DNA from: Methylobacteriaceae bacterium
Lineage (GTDB): Bacteria; Pseudomonadota; Alphaproteobacteria; Rhizobiales; Beijerinckiaceae
Assembly (NCBI GenBank): GCA_020638135.1
Contig: JACKJE010000007.1
Coordinates: forward strand, 1 to 64,000
Direction of reading: 5' to 3'
Length of the DNA stretch: 64,000 nucleotides
Below the pieces are notes generated by a model. The model did not search any database and was not told where the DNA came from. It saw nothing but the letters and a program-made list of their open reading frames with translations. The position numbers and the translations under genes were made by a program. This document shows, in pieces, positions 1-8,389 of this stretch (its first letter is position 1; the number at the start of each line of letters is the position of its first letter).

Positions 1-642
1 AATTGTGGCTACGCACGCCGCGTCTCGCTGATGGCCAGAGCGCGGCAGCGCTTGGAAGAGCAGATCGCGGCTCAGACGCGGCTCCGAGATGCGAGCATCA
101 AGGCGTTGTCGGATTTGGAGTCGGACCGCCGACGCCTTGATGAGATGGTTGAGCGGTATGGCGTTAGTCGCGCCAGAACGGAAGTGGATGGATCTGGCCT
201 GGCGCGTGAGATCGCTGTTTTTGACCGCAAGGCCGCCGAGGCGAATTTCGCCGATCGTGGTTTCGATGGACTGGCGAACGTCGTGGTGATTGACGCGACG
301 TCGGCGTACGAAAGGACAGACGGCGGGTTTGTCTGGCGGTTGCCGACGGCTCTCGCCGAAGGGCCAACGCAGGAATTTTCGAATCGCGACTTAGGAGCCA
401 ATAAGATGGAAGGTCATGTCGACCGTGGTCTTGCAGTGCCGGGGTATACGCATCTGGCGTATCTCGTGCAAACGCAGTGGATGTCGAGTGACCGGTTGGA
501 CGCGGCCGTGAAGCGTGCCGTTGGGCGGGCGACGCTTGGAGAGGGACTGACGACGGAGTTCTTGGGAGACGTCATTGACGGCGCAGCGGCTGGTAAGCGT
601 GGCGACGGGTTTTGGGCTGAACGGGCCAAGGCCAAGAAGTAG
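1..642 (+). CDS. Hypothetical protein, probably cut by the window edge
   Basis: The frame is open from the first base. The first ATG is at 31 but has no ribosome binding site in front of it, so the gene probably begins outside the window. The visible part is about 200 residues. The first 50 residues are rich in Arg, Glu, Gln and Leu with a heptad-like spacing and are probably a coiled coil (RARQRLEEQIAAQTRLRD). The remainder has no motif I recognise and ends in a short Lys/Ala-rich tail. No signal peptide or membrane segment is seen. The downstream gene points the opposite way, so this is the last gene of a rightward unit. Function unknown. Confidence 0.6.
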   Translation, partial: NCGYARRVSLMARARQRLEEQIAAQTRLRDASIKALSDLESDRRRLDEMVERYGVSRARTEVDGSGLAREIAVFDRKAAEANFADRGFDGLANVVVIDATSAYERTDGGFVWRLPTALAEGPTQEFSNRDLGANKMEGHVDRGLAVPGYTHLAYLVQTQWMSSDRLDAAVKRAVGRATLGEGLTTEFLGDVIDGAAAGKRGDGFWAERAKAKK

Positions 643-801
643 GCCTGGGACACCGCGCTGGGGGTGCCACGGGATCAGCTGCTGTGCACGGCATATGGCC
701 GCCGCCCTCGCACAATGCGATGCCTTGTGCTCGGGCGGGACTTCGTACGGTGTCTGACGGCTAGGGCCGGCGGCGGAGCCGCGATGCGACGAATACCCTG
801 A

Positions 802-2838
802 CTAGGCGATCTTCCTTCGGATATCGCGTGCGGCCGCCTCGATGATGTCTTGGACCGGGCCAATGTCGATATTTTCGATTTCGGCTTGATCGAAGACGAC
901 GAGATTCCACCCAGCGACTTTGAGCTGAGCGATTGCGATATCCCATATTTCAGGTGGGTTGGCGCGAAATCGGATGACGATTCCGAGATTGTAACTTGGC
1001 GAGCCTGGGCGTTTCCATGCATGCAACAAGCCGAGGTTGACGAGTTGGTCGCCGGGCTCGCGGATGTAGCTGCAGGCGCGCTCTGCAAGTCCGAGCAGGT
1101 CGAAGGCTTGGCTTGAAATTGCCGCAGCGCTGTAGGCCTGGAAAAACAGGAGGAAGGCCTGGCGGGCCGCCGACATTGGCATGGGCCCGCCCAAATGGGC
1201 GGGGAGAAAAGACGCGAAGACGTCGGTCCTGCTTCGTGCGCGCGTCAGCGCCACGTTAAGCATTTGGAATGGTTGGCCATCTTTTTCGAAGATGCCGAGG
1301 GCGCCGATCATGGAATTGTTCTGAGGCGCGAAGGTCAGGCTCAGGAGAACGCGATCGCGTTCTTCTCCTTGCACTTGCGTCACCGTTCGCACGAAGAATG
1401 GTTCGTCGGGATTACGGGTGAGCTGAGCTTCGCTGAGCCCGCGAGCCGCCAGCGCTGAACGGATGGCGGTAGCCTGCGCTGGCGTCGCGGCAATAACGCA
1501 TATCGAACGGGGGTCGTCGCCGGCTGCGTATTCCGCAAGCTTGTCGGCGACGAGCCGCGCCTCGGTCTCGTTGACGATTCCGGTGGGCATGCGGTTGATC
1601 GAGCAGGCAGCCGGAATGGTGAGGGACACGCCGTGCGCGAGCGCGACATCGGGCGATTGCACGACGCGCAATTGCATATCGTAGGCCGTAAGGTTAGAGA
1701 AAAATACAAGATCGCCAGATTTAGAGCGGTAGTGCTGGCGCAGCATGATCTGGGGCAAGCCGATTTCGCAGGCGTGTTGGAAAAGATTGGGCGTTCCTTC
1801 TGGGGCGCCCAACTGTTTCGGGTCGCCGCAGACGATCAATTGGCGTGCCTTTGTAGCGAGAAGCAGGGCTTCGGATATGGTCATGCGCGTTGCTTCATCC
1901 ACGATGAGCAGGTCGAACATGGGCGCTGCGCAGGCGCCGTTCGGAAACGAGTCCGGGGTCTCGAAGGCGAGGTTTTCAGCGTATTTTCGAGTATGACCAG
2001 TCGAATCGAGGCGGCGCTTTGCGACGGAAAGCGCGCTCGGCAGGGTGGAGGCGATGACCACGCGTTTGGACCCCTCTAGGGCAGCGCGCGCGATTTCGGC
2101 GATCACCTCCGACTTTCCGGTGCCGGGAGGCCCGTAGATGGTCAGATCGTGACCGTCTAGCGCCGCTTGGTATGCTTTCTGTTGGTCGATATCGAGCGGC
2201 GTACGGCGTTGAGCTTTTAGCTCGGCGGTCCGATCTTGAATGATCTCATGACGCGTCGGGGCGTTGAACAAGAGCCTCGAGATAGCGGGCGCCTTGGACA
2301 TCTCGGGGTTTTGTTCTGGATCTATGATCCGCATTTGGGCGCGCGCATGCGCGGGGAACACGATGACTGCTGTGAATTCATCGTCTGTGAAGAGGATTTT
2401 GCCCTTGGTTGTGGCAAGGGCGGCTTCGAGTTCGAAATTGGTTTCTTGAGGACCAAGTACGTCAAAAACCCGATTTTCATCGTCATAGGTGACGGGCGTC
2501 AGGAAGAAGGGCGCGCTGTGGTAGTCAGTTTTCGACGCGGCTGGACGCCAATCAATCAGGCGTTCGCCGAGAAAAATCGAAGGGATGCCGTTTGCGAGAC
2601 GGCTCGCCTCGGCGGCGCGAAGGCGGTGGCGTAGCCAGCGGGCCATGTGCTCGTTCGGCGTGAGAATGCCATCGCTGGTTTTACTAACTTCGACGAGGCC
2701 ATTGGACTCCGGGTCGATACTCGCAGCGCCCCAGCCGCGATTTTTGGCAGCTGCACATGCGATGGCTTCAAGCAGCAACGGATGTTCCGCAAGCGGACCG
2801 CTGTAGGATTGTCCGTTATTGGAAATCGGGTCGCTCAT
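802..2838 (-). CDS. Superfamily 1 (Upf1/AAA_12-like) helicase with C-terminal extension
   Basis: A 678-residue P-loop helicase. Walker A (YGPPGTGKSEV) lies near residue 234 and Walker B (LLIVDEATR) near 313, followed by CGDPKQLGAPEG, the motif III type seen in Upf1/DNA2-like SF1 helicases. VQGEERDRVLLSL near 490 and LNVALTRAR near 530 are motifs V and VI. About 230 residues without a known motif precede the helicase core. About 120 follow it (ending LVVFDQAEIENID), which recalls the small endonuclease-like tails on some of these helicases, but no clear catalytic set is visible. The start at 2838 follows a GGAG box. The gene diverges from the ATPase array, with about 130 bp between them. An unwinding or nucleic-acid-processing role is likely; the exact substrate is unknown. 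Confidence 0.85.
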   Translation of the reverse strand: MSDPISNNGQSYSGPLAEHPLLLEAIACAAAKNRGWGAASIDPESNGLVEVSKTSDGILTPNEHMARWLRHRLRAAEASRLANGIPSIFLGERLIDWRPAASKTDYHSAPFFLTPVTYDDENRVFDVLGPQETNFELEAALATTKGKILFTDDEFTAVIVFPAHARAQMRIIDPEQNPEMSKAPAISRLLFNAPTRHEIIQDRTAELKAQRRTPLDIDQQKAYQAALDGHDLTIYGPPGTGKSEVIAEIARAALEGSKRVVIASTLPSALSVAKRRLDSTGHTRKYAENLAFETPDSFPNGACAAPMFDLLIVDEATRMTISEALLLATKARQLIVCGDPKQLGAPEGTPNLFQHACEIGLPQIMLRQHYRSKSGDLVFFSNLTAYDMQLRVVQSPDVALAHGVSLTIPAACSINRMPTGIVNETEARLVADKLAEYAAGDDPRSICVIAATPAQATAIRSALAARGLSEAQLTRNPDEPFFVRTVTQVQGEERDRVLLSLTFAPQNNSMIGALGIFEKDGQPFQMLNVALTRARSRTDVFASFLPAHLGGPMPMSAARQAFLLFFQAYSAAAISSQAFDLLGLAERACSYIREPGDQLVNLGLLHAWKRPGSPSYNLGIVIRFRANPPEIWDIAIAQLKVAGWNLVVFDQAEIENIDIGPVQDIIEAAARDIRRKIA

Positions 2839-2862
2839 CGTATTTCTCCGCGGCGGTGGAAT

Positions 2863-2890
2863 TTGACAGCCGCACGATGTCGGATAGGGT
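2863..2890 (+). promoter_or_regulatory. Candidate sigma-70-type promoter for the ATPase array
   Basis: A perfect -35 hexamer TTGACA (2863-2868) is followed after 16 bp by TAGGGT (2885-2890) as a weak -10. It lies 80 bp upstream of the ATG at 2971, in the gap between divergent genes. The -10 match is poor, so this is tentative. Confidence 0.35.
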
Positions 2891-2970
2891 TTCTAAGGTC
2901 AATTACGGAACTGGCTATGGTCGTGCGACGGAAGATTCATCCAGCCAGCCGCGAAAGAAGCAACGGAGTA

Positions 2971-3852
2971 ATGAAGATGGATAAGGAATTCGCGGGGCCT
3001 ATTGGGCGGGACGAGGCCGATGATGATCGGTTCACGGCTAGCGACCGGAGCGGTGTCCCAGGTCAAAACCAGAACTATTCGACCATCACGGCCAATTTCA
3101 CTGGCGGCCAGGGCAAGACGCTGACCGGCATGCTGGTGCGGCAGGCGCTGGCGGATGCAGGAGTCGCCGTGAAGCTTGTGTCGATCGACACCCAGGCAGG
3201 CTCGGGCGAGCGCTCGAAGCTCGGCCTGATGCATCCCGAGACCCAGGACCTTGCGATTTCGCCGGACATGGGGGTGCTCACCGAGACCCACGGAGAAATG
3301 CTACTGGACCACTGGGACGGCTTCGCCAGCGTCTTGCGTGGGCGCAATTTCGTGGCCGATATGGGCGCGAACGTGATCGGAACGATGCTGGAGTGGGCGC
3401 GGGTCGCCTCGCCGGTCCGCATCATGGGCGGACGGCCGGTGAACTTCCTGGTCGTGACGACCAAGGAAGAGCAGTCGGTCAACGACGCTCTGCGCGTCAT
3501 CGACGCGATCGAGAGGACGCGCGACGCGATGGCGATCGGCCGAATCGGCGTCGTCATGAACGAAAGCCGGGGCGCCTTTTCGGAAGGCGCAGGTCACGTC
3601 GCGCGGCTGCGCGAGGTGGTGACGAGGAACAACTATCCGGTGATCACGTTGCCGTTCTGCAACAGCTTTTCGCAGGCGGACAGTTTCTCGATCGCCCGGC
3701 TGAGGGCGATGACCTATGCCGAATACCAGAAGGCGCGCGGGATCGCAGAAGAGCTGACGGCCATGCGGCAGCTCGATCGGATCCATTCCTGGATCGATGG
3801 GGCGGTGTCCGCGATTCGCGATGCCGGCTTTGCGCCGGCGAAAATCGCCTGA
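2971..3852 (+). CDS. StbB/TraL-like P-loop ATPase, copy 1 of a tandem array
   Basis: A 293-residue ParA/MinD-superfamily ATPase. The ATG at 2971 is preceded by GGAG at 2964. The long open frame upstream of it has no such signal and is not used. The P-loop reads TANFTGGQGKT with GGQGKT at residues 45-50. SIDTQAGSGERSKLG is the switch region, and FVADMGANVIGTMLEWA resembles the DNGA segment of conjugative-plasmid StbB/TraL proteins. GVVMNESRGAF corresponds to their WLNPYWGP strand. Family members act in plasmid stability or positioning during transfer. It is the best-preserved of four related tandem copies (copies 2-4 at 3871-5842). The StbB/TraL assignment is from motif comparison by eye. Confidence 0.75.
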   Translation: MKMDKEFAGPIGRDEADDDRFTASDRSGVPGQNQNYSTITANFTGGQGKTLTGMLVRQALADAGVAVKLVSIDTQAGSGERSKLGLMHPETQDLAISPDMGVLTETHGEMLLDHWDGFASVLRGRNFVADMGANVIGTMLEWARVASPVRIMGGRPVNFLVVTTKEEQSVNDALRVIDAIERTRDAMAIGRIGVVMNESRGAFSEGAGHVARLREVVTRNNYPVITLPFCNSFSQADSFSIARLRAMTYAEYQKARGIAEELTAMRQLDRIHSWIDGAVSAIRDAGFAPAKIA

Positions 3853-3870
3853 CGCCTTCAGGCTGTTTGG

Positions 3871-4743
3871 ATGTCGGGCCGCAGGGCGCCTTTGCGACCG
3901 GACGGGGTTCAGGCGTTGCGAGGCGGCGGGTCGTTACGGCCCGCCGCTTCTGGCGCGCCGAATTTTTCATGTCTTGTGGCCGCGCGCTGCGGCGGCGTCG
4001 GGAAGACGCTCTTTGCCAAGATCCTTGAAGAGGCGCTGCGCCGGTCGGGGATCGCGCCGCAGATGGCGGCGGTCGACACTGAGGCGGGCGGGTTCCAGTT
4101 TTCCAAGCTCGGCCATCAGCGGTCGGACGTGACGGAGCTGACGATCGCTCCGAATTTTTCGGATGTGACCTCTGGTCACGGCGAGAATTTGCTTGATCAT
4201 TGGGATCGACTGGCTCCCGTCCTGCGGCGCAAGAACGTCATTGTCGACTTCGGCGCCAACGTGATCGGATCGTTTTTGGGCTGGGCGCAGGCTGCGCAGC
4301 CGATCCGATCACTCGACATTCTTCCCGTGAACATAGCTATCCCGTTGACCATGAGCGAACAGGCGGCGGCGGACACGCTGACCTTGTTGGGGCGAATTAT
4401 TGAGGCCCAGCAGGATATGCGCATTGGCCGCATTGTCGTTGTGATGAACGAAGTTCACGGCGCGGTCAGGCGGCCGGGACCTTACATGCGCATCCTGAAT
4501 ATCGTCGTGCGGTCGAGGGGAATACCCGTGATGCGGTTGCGGCAGGGGCCTTTGCAGCCGCTTGAAGAAGGGATTTCATTGAGTGAACTCGCGACGATAA
4601 ATCTCGACACTTATTGCGGCCGTCTCGGTACGAGGGATGTGGTTCGGGCGGCGGCTGAGCTGCAAGCCATGAAGAAGTGGGTTGAGACGTCGATCGCGAC
4701 GATCAGGTTTGTGGGCCTTGCCCCTGGCAGTGGAACATTCTGA
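3871..4743 (+). CDS. StbB/TraL-like P-loop ATPase, copy 2
   Basis: Second member of the array, up to 290 residues, starting 18 bp after copy 1. It aligns with copy 1 along its length: P-loop AARCGGVGKT (GGVGKT at residues 41-46), the switch AAVDTEAGGFQFSKLG, GHGENLLDHWDRLAPVLR, VDFGANVIGSFLGWA and VVVMNEVHGAVRRPG. The first 30 residues (basic, GRRAPLRPDG) do not match copy 1, and the ATG at 3871 has a weak ribosome binding site, so the true start is uncertain or the 5' end is damaged. It keeps the P-loop lysine and may be active. Same transcription unit as copy 1. Confidence 0.7.
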   Translation: MSGRRAPLRPDGVQALRGGGSLRPAASGAPNFSCLVAARCGGVGKTLFAKILEEALRRSGIAPQMAAVDTEAGGFQFSKLGHQRSDVTELTIAPNFSDVTSGHGENLLDHWDRLAPVLRRKNVIVDFGANVIGSFLGWAQAAQPIRSLDILPVNIAIPLTMSEQAAADTLTLLGRIIEAQQDMRIGRIVVVMNEVHGAVRRPGPYMRILNIVVRSRGIPVMRLRQGPLQPLEEGISLSELATINLDTYCGRLGTRDVVRAAAELQAMKKWVETSIATIRFVGLAPGSGTF

Positions 4744-5522
4744 TGAGGGGCATGGTGAAACAGAATTCGTGTTTGATCGTCTCGGGCGCCGGCGGGCAGG
4801 GCGTCACATTGTTGACGCAGCTCCTATTTGAGGCGCGCATCGCCTCAAACAGTGAGCAGCAGCTTGCAGCCGTCATGGCGGCCGAGCCCGGTGAGCGCTC
4901 TACGCTCGGGCAGTTGTATGCAACAACGATCGATTTCCCGGTCATTGTCGGGATAGCTGACACTTTTGTACTAGCGGATGCGACCGGCCCTTCGTTCGAT
5001 CCATTGGGAGACTTGCTGAAGCATGGCAACGTTTTGGTGGACGTGTCTTCAGCGGCTTGGCCGACGCTTGTCCAATGGGCCAATGCCAGTTTATCGGAAA
5101 ATTCTTTTTGTGCAGTTGATCTACTTGTGGTGGTTTCCACCGCTGATCGATCTCTCCGAAGGGCGATTACGATTTTGCGGGATGCAGAGGCTTTGCGCCC
5201 GTTGCTAGGCATTTGCAAGATCGGCGTTGTGTTCAACGAGGCCCATGGCCCGTTCGGACACGAGGGACCGGCATTGAAGGCTCTTCGGGGCCAGATCGAG
5301 GCGAATGGCTATCCGGTCATCGAGATTGAGCACAGTTACGTCTACGCTCTCGATGACAGCGTTTCGATCGGCCGGCTGAAGGCTAGCGACTTGGAGGCCT
5401 TCAGGAGGCTTCGCAGCTATAGGGAAGATTTGAACTCGCTCGACCATCACAATCTTATGCAGGCCTGGATCGCCTCTGCGATCGAGGCGATCGCAGCGGC
5501 GGGCTTCGCGCCGACGCCCTGA
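4743..5522 (+). CDS. StbB/TraL-like ATPase paralogue with mutated P-loop, copy 3
   Basis: Third member, 259 residues. ATG at 4743 overlaps the stop of copy 2. A second ATG at 4752 preceded by GAGGGG is the likelier start. The fold signature is kept (GERSTLGQL switch, GVVFNEAHGPFGHEGPALKAL, SIGRLKASDLEAFRRLR), and the last of these closely resembles the TraL segment WGPIEHEGK. The P-loop is GAGGQGVT, with Val where the catalytic Lys should be. The DMGANV segment has become DVSSAAW. It probably binds nucleotide poorly or not at all. It may be a regulatory partner of copies 1 and 2 or a decaying duplicate. Confidence 0.7.
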   Translation: MRGMVKQNSCLIVSGAGGQGVTLLTQLLFEARIASNSEQQLAAVMAAEPGERSTLGQLYATTIDFPVIVGIADTFVLADATGPSFDPLGDLLKHGNVLVDVSSAAWPTLVQWANASLSENSFCAVDLLVVVSTADRSLRRAITILRDAEALRPLLGICKIGVVFNEAHGPFGHEGPALKALRGQIEANGYPVIEIEHSYVYALDDSVSIGRLKASDLEAFRRLRSYREDLNSLDHHNLMQAWIASAIEAIAAAGFAPTP

Positions 5523-5842
5523 TATCGGCGATATGGCTCGGGGTGGTGTTGAACGGCGCCTTTGGGTCGTTCGACCAGCCTGGCGACAAGGTCGCCGGTT
5601 TGATGGCGCTGGCGAAGGCGAGGGGCTATCGGATCATTCAACTGCCGTTCGGTTATATGAACGGCGTGGATCGCGGGATCGCGATCAGCAGGCTTCGCGG
5701 CTTGACGTGGCAGGAATACCAGGTGGAAATGGCGATCCCGGTTGCAGGGATGGCCGAGCGGCTCCTTCTGAAGACGCAGCGATTTATCCGTCGGTCGTTG
5801 GAGGCCTTGCGCGAGGCGGGGTTTGCCCCGCCTGCCGGCTGA
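5523..5842 (+). pseudogene. Headless fourth copy of the ATPase array
   Basis: Directly after the stop of copy 3, a frame open to 5842 encodes only the C-terminal third of the same family. LGVVLNGAFGSFDQPGDK corresponds to IGVVMNESRGAFSEGAGH of copy 1, LPFGYMNGVDRGIAISRLRGLTWQEYQ to its LPFCNSFSQ...RLRAMTYAEYQ segment, and the ends EALREAGFAPP and AIRDAGFAPA agree. No P-loop half exists upstream because copy 3 occupies that space. It is best read as the remnant of an array collapse by recombination between copies. Translation from GTG 5543 is possible but would give no ATPase. Confidence 0.75.
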
Positions 5843-5929
5843 TTTTGGGGCCTTTCGCCTGAACAAGAAAAAGAGTGGCCCTTTTGCCCAGCCTCCTGTT
5901 CGCTATGTCGAACGAAGGCGCGTCGACCT

Positions 5930-6274
5930 CTAGGCCGCACGTATTGCGTTGATGGCGTCCGGCCGCCGATAGAGAATTGCAAGGAGAGCGCGGGCTGCCG
6001 GGTCAGGCGTAACACGGTTCTGCTCCCAGTTACGGATCGTTCCTATCGGGATATGCAGGGCACGTGCGAAGCCTTCCTGGGACAGGCCGAGCTTTTCGCG
6101 GACGATGTTGGCGGGGACGACGAGTTCGAAGGGGCCGGTCGACGCGTCGGGATTCTGGCCGTCTTCGATCATATGCCGCCGGATGTCGGCTTCGGTCGTT
6201 GCGGCCAGCTCGGCGTGATCGACGGAAGGCGGATTTGCCATGAGCTCGTCTAGGGATTTACGAACGATTGCCAT
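5930..6274 (-). CDS. XRE-type antitoxin of a BrnT toxin module
   Basis: A 114-residue protein with a C-terminal helix-turn-helix: VREKLGLSQEGFARALHIPIGTIRNWEQNRVTPDPAARALL is a classic XRE/HigA-like domain. The N-terminal half is acidic and probably wraps the toxin. Its start overlaps the 3' end of the toxin gene by 25 bp, so the two are translated together. It should neutralise the BrnT-like toxin and repress the operon. Classic BrnA antitoxins carry a ribbon-helix-helix domain; the XRE domain here is the alternative partner type. Confidence 0.8.
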   Translation of the reverse strand: MAIVRKSLDELMANPPSVDHAELAATTEADIRRHMIEDGQNPDASTGPFELVVPANIVREKLGLSQEGFARALHIPIGTIRNWEQNRVTPDPAARALLAILYRRPDAINAIRAA

Positions 6275-6525
6275 TGACGGCGTTCCTTCCGGTTGGCCTT
6301 TCGAGCCGAGATGATGCGGCGAATGTCGTCACGGTCGGTGTAGACGACGGCGAGAATATCGTTGCCGACCGCGCCGATCGTGAGGATACGGGGTTCGCCG
6401 TAGGCGTGTCGCTGATCGGGCGTATCGATGGTTGGTCCGGCGAAGACGAGCGCTGCGTAGTCGAAACCGAATTTTCGGTGGCGCAGGTTGTGCTCGCTCT
6501 TGGCGTCATCCCATTCGAACTCCAT
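6250..6525 (-). CDS. brnT: BrnT family ribonuclease toxin (DUF497)
   Basis: A 91-residue protein with the complete DUF497/BrnT pattern: FEWDDAKSEHNLRHRKFGFDYA at the N-terminus, GEPRILTIGAVGNDILAVVYTDR in the middle, and the signature RRIISARKANRKERRQW at the C-terminus. BrnT folds like RelE and cleaves RNA to slow growth. It is the first gene of a leftward two-gene operon with the XRE antitoxin, toxin first as in known brnTA modules. No strong ribosome binding site precedes the ATG at 6525. Likely a plasmid stabilisation module. Confidence 0.85.
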   Translation of the reverse strand: MEFEWDDAKSEHNLRHRKFGFDYAALVFAGPTIDTPDQRHAYGEPRILTIGAVGNDILAVVYTDRDDIRRIISARKANRKERRQWQSFVNP

Positions 6526-6536
6526 GGCCGCAACTC

Positions 6537-6935
6537 TTATATACGCTTGTAGCGTAGTATGGCAAGAGCCTGTTCTTTGGACATGATGCGTTTTGGGTCA
6601 CGTTTTTCGTGATAGCGCGCCCAAATCACCGGCATGCCGTCCAGGGTCCCGACGTTGACGCGGCATTCGAGTGTCGCCATGCGATCTTCGTAATCGTGTT
6701 GGCCTTCGAAAGTAGCAGTCCAGCCGCCTTCTGAGCGGTCTGTAATCGTGAATCCGACGGCTTCGACAGCTGTGGGACCGGCCGTGAGGATCGCGTCGAG
6801 ATCGCGCGGCCAGATGGCGTCACCAAATTTACTATCCAGGCATCCGTCGATTCTGCCGGGAAAGGTTGGCAGAAGCTCCATAAGTTTTTCGATTGCTTCA
6901 CCATAGTCTCTCATAGCAGCGTCCTCACGGTCCAC
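6537..6935 (-). CDS. Hypothetical protein
   Basis: A 132-residue acidic protein lying just upstream of brnT in the same direction. The ATG at 6914 (MRDYGEAIEKLMELLP) is an alternative start. Visible features are two Trp-containing strands (GWTATFEGQHDYEDRMATLECRV) that suggest a small beta-rich fold. There is no signal peptide, membrane helix or known motif. It may be cotranscribed with the toxin-antitoxin pair, but nothing shows that it takes part in it. Confidence 0.5.
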   Translation of the reverse strand: MDREDAAMRDYGEAIEKLMELLPTFPGRIDGCLDSKFGDAIWPRDLDAILTAGPTAVEAVGFTITDRSEGGWTATFEGQHDYEDRMATLECRVNVGTLDGMPVIWARYHEKRDPKRIMSKEQALAILRYKRI

Positions 6936-7077
6936 CTTTTAGGGGTCCTTCAGCAAGGAAGGTTCACGTATTCGGAGATAATCCGAACGGCTTATCCCGT
7001 TGGCTCCGGCGGCACTATATGTTGGTTACGCGGCGTTGCTTGGGTTGAGGTGAAAAGCGGGGGGGGTAACGCGAGTG

Positions 7078-7359
7078 TTAGAGGCCGAGCTCGCTGTGCG
7101 AGCCGAGCCGGACCAGCTGCAAGGTTACATCGTCAGGCTTGCGGTAGATCAACACTAAATCAGGCTTGAGATGGCAATCTCGGTGATCCCGCCAATCGCC
7201 GGTCAATGCATGATCCCGGTATTTTGCCGGCGGCGGGTCGTCGTTGGCCAAGAGCGCGAGGAGCGAAGTCAGGTCCGTTTGGAGGGTCGGTCTATGGAGA
7301 CCTTTAGCTTCGCGTTTGTAGTCGCGTTTGAATTGGCCGGTTCGCTCAATCGTCCTCAT
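7078..7359 (-). CDS. yafQ: YafQ/RelE-family mRNA interferase toxin
   Basis: A 93-residue protein of the YafQ branch of the RelE superfamily: RTGQFKRDYKREAKG at the start, LLALLANDDPPPAKYRDHALTGDWRDHRDCHLKPDLVLIYR in the middle, and LVRLGSHSELG at the end. The conserved His pair in WRDHRDCH and the terminal GSHSELG supply the usual catalytic His and the C-terminal aromatic/acidic cap. These enzymes cut mRNA on the ribosome. The start overlaps the end of the antitoxin gene by 14 bp. It lies inside the putative IS1595-type unit. Confidence 0.88.
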   Translation of the reverse strand: MRTIERTGQFKRDYKREAKGLHRPTLQTDLTSLLALLANDDPPPAKYRDHALTGDWRDHRDCHLKPDLVLIYRKPDDVTLQLVRLGSHSELGL

Positions 7360-7606
7360 TGAGGTCCGCCATCAGATCCTTGACGGAGGAGAACGACGCT
7401 AGGCCTCCGCGCCGTGCTTCTTTCATCGCAGCGATGGTTGTTGCGTTCGGCACGAGGGGTTCGAACGGCAGAGCCTTTTCGGTTGCGATCCGCACCATCA
7501 TCAAGCGAAAGGCGTCGGACACAGTAAGGCCGATGGTCGCGAGGACGGCTGCAGCCTCTTCCTTGAGGTGCTCGTCTATCCGAGCACGAACGACTGTATT
7601 TGTCAT
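7346..7606 (-). CDS. dinJ: RelB/DinJ-family antitoxin
   Basis: The ATG at 7606 with an AAGGAG box a few bases upstream gives 86 residues (MTNTVVRARIDEHLKEEAAAVL). The N-terminal ribbon-helix-helix, with the phrase LATIGLTVSDAFRLMMVRIATEKALPFEP, is the standard DinJ/RelB dimerisation and DNA-binding unit. The C-terminal tail (ASFSSVKDLMADLNEDD) wraps the toxin. The 22 extra residues of the longer open frame have no signal and are not used. It heads the leftward antitoxin-toxin operon and should autorepress it. Confidence 0.88.
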   Translation of the reverse strand: MTNTVVRARIDEHLKEEAAAVLATIGLTVSDAFRLMMVRIATEKALPFEPLVPNATTIAAMKEARRGGLASFSSVKDLMADLNEDD

Positions 7607-7780
7607 TGATTGGCTCCTTGGGCTACAATGTAGCGCATTGGATGGCTTGTGGCAATCGAGGCATAAGGCCAATGATGATTGGGTGGACGCGGCCGACCAC
7701 GAGGTGCCTGTAAACCATGCCGATTGCGGAGGTCTTCATCTTTGATCGGCATGCTTGCGCTCGCGTTTTGCGTGCGGAGG

Positions 7781-8386
7781 ATGATCGTGGATTTCAAAGA
7801 GCGCATTCAGAAAGAGATGAGCGAGGCGATCGTCAAGGCGATCCTCGAGGACGCGGGGTATCGCGTCATCGATTTTGGCATTGAACGCGTTCTCCGCGAG
7901 TTGTCGTGCCTGACAGCGGATCAGTACAATGCGCTGGGATTTCCGGATGCGGCGCGGAGGTTGCCGGATTTTACAGTTTTGACTCGCGAGCAGGACAAGA
8001 AGTTTTTGGTTGAGGTCAAATACCGAAAGGCGTTCGATCTGGGCCTGCTGCAGTGCGAGGAAATTCAAGAGCAAATATCGATATTCGGGGAGCTATACCT
8101 TGTATGTATCAATGGCACAGCTCCAGATCCGTATGGATATGGATCGCCACGCCGGTTTGTGCCGGGATGCCGTCTGTCGCGGCGAAATGGCGTCCCTGCG
8201 ATTCATGCCCGTGTTAGGCAGGGGTCTTGTCGATGGACCGCCATAGGCGCGCTCAAGGATGACGAGAATTTGTGGTGGAAGATGTCTCCGCTAAGCGAGC
8301 TGTTCGAAACGGTCAATGACTTTCGATATGGGCAGCAGGTCGACAAGGCCGTTGAAGCGCTTGTCGAGATGCTGCCGGCCGCGTGA
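7781..8386 (+). CDS. PD-(D/E)XK-like hypothetical protein
   Basis: About 200 residues (MIVDFKERIQKEMSEAIVKAIL). The pattern LPDFTVLTREQDKKFLVEVKYRKAF matches a PD-(D/E)XK nuclease core: Pro-Asp, then Glu-x-Lys about 18 residues later, with a helix containing Glu (KEMSEAIVKAILEDAG) upstream as expected. The start is uncertain: ATG 7781 has GGAGG directly abutting it, while 7751 and 7817 are alternatives. It diverges from the DinJ/YafQ pair and lies inside the putative IS1595-type unit. A nuclease or nuclease-fold role is inferred from the motif only; the target is unknown. Confidence 0.6.
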   Translation: MIVDFKERIQKEMSEAIVKAILEDAGYRVIDFGIERVLRELSCLTADQYNALGFPDAARRLPDFTVLTREQDKKFLVEVKYRKAFDLGLLQCEEIQEQISIFGELYLVCINGTAPDPYGYGSPRRFVPGCRLSRRNGVPAIHARVRQGSCRWTAIGALKDDENLWWKMSPLSELFETVNDFRYGQQVDKAVEALVEMLPAA

Positions 8387-8389
8387 TTT

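Noticed and set aside
2647..2970. Extension of ATPase copy 1 upstream to 2647
   Set aside because: It would run antisense through the start of the SF1 helicase and the shared promoter region; ATG 2971 has a proper GGAG box.
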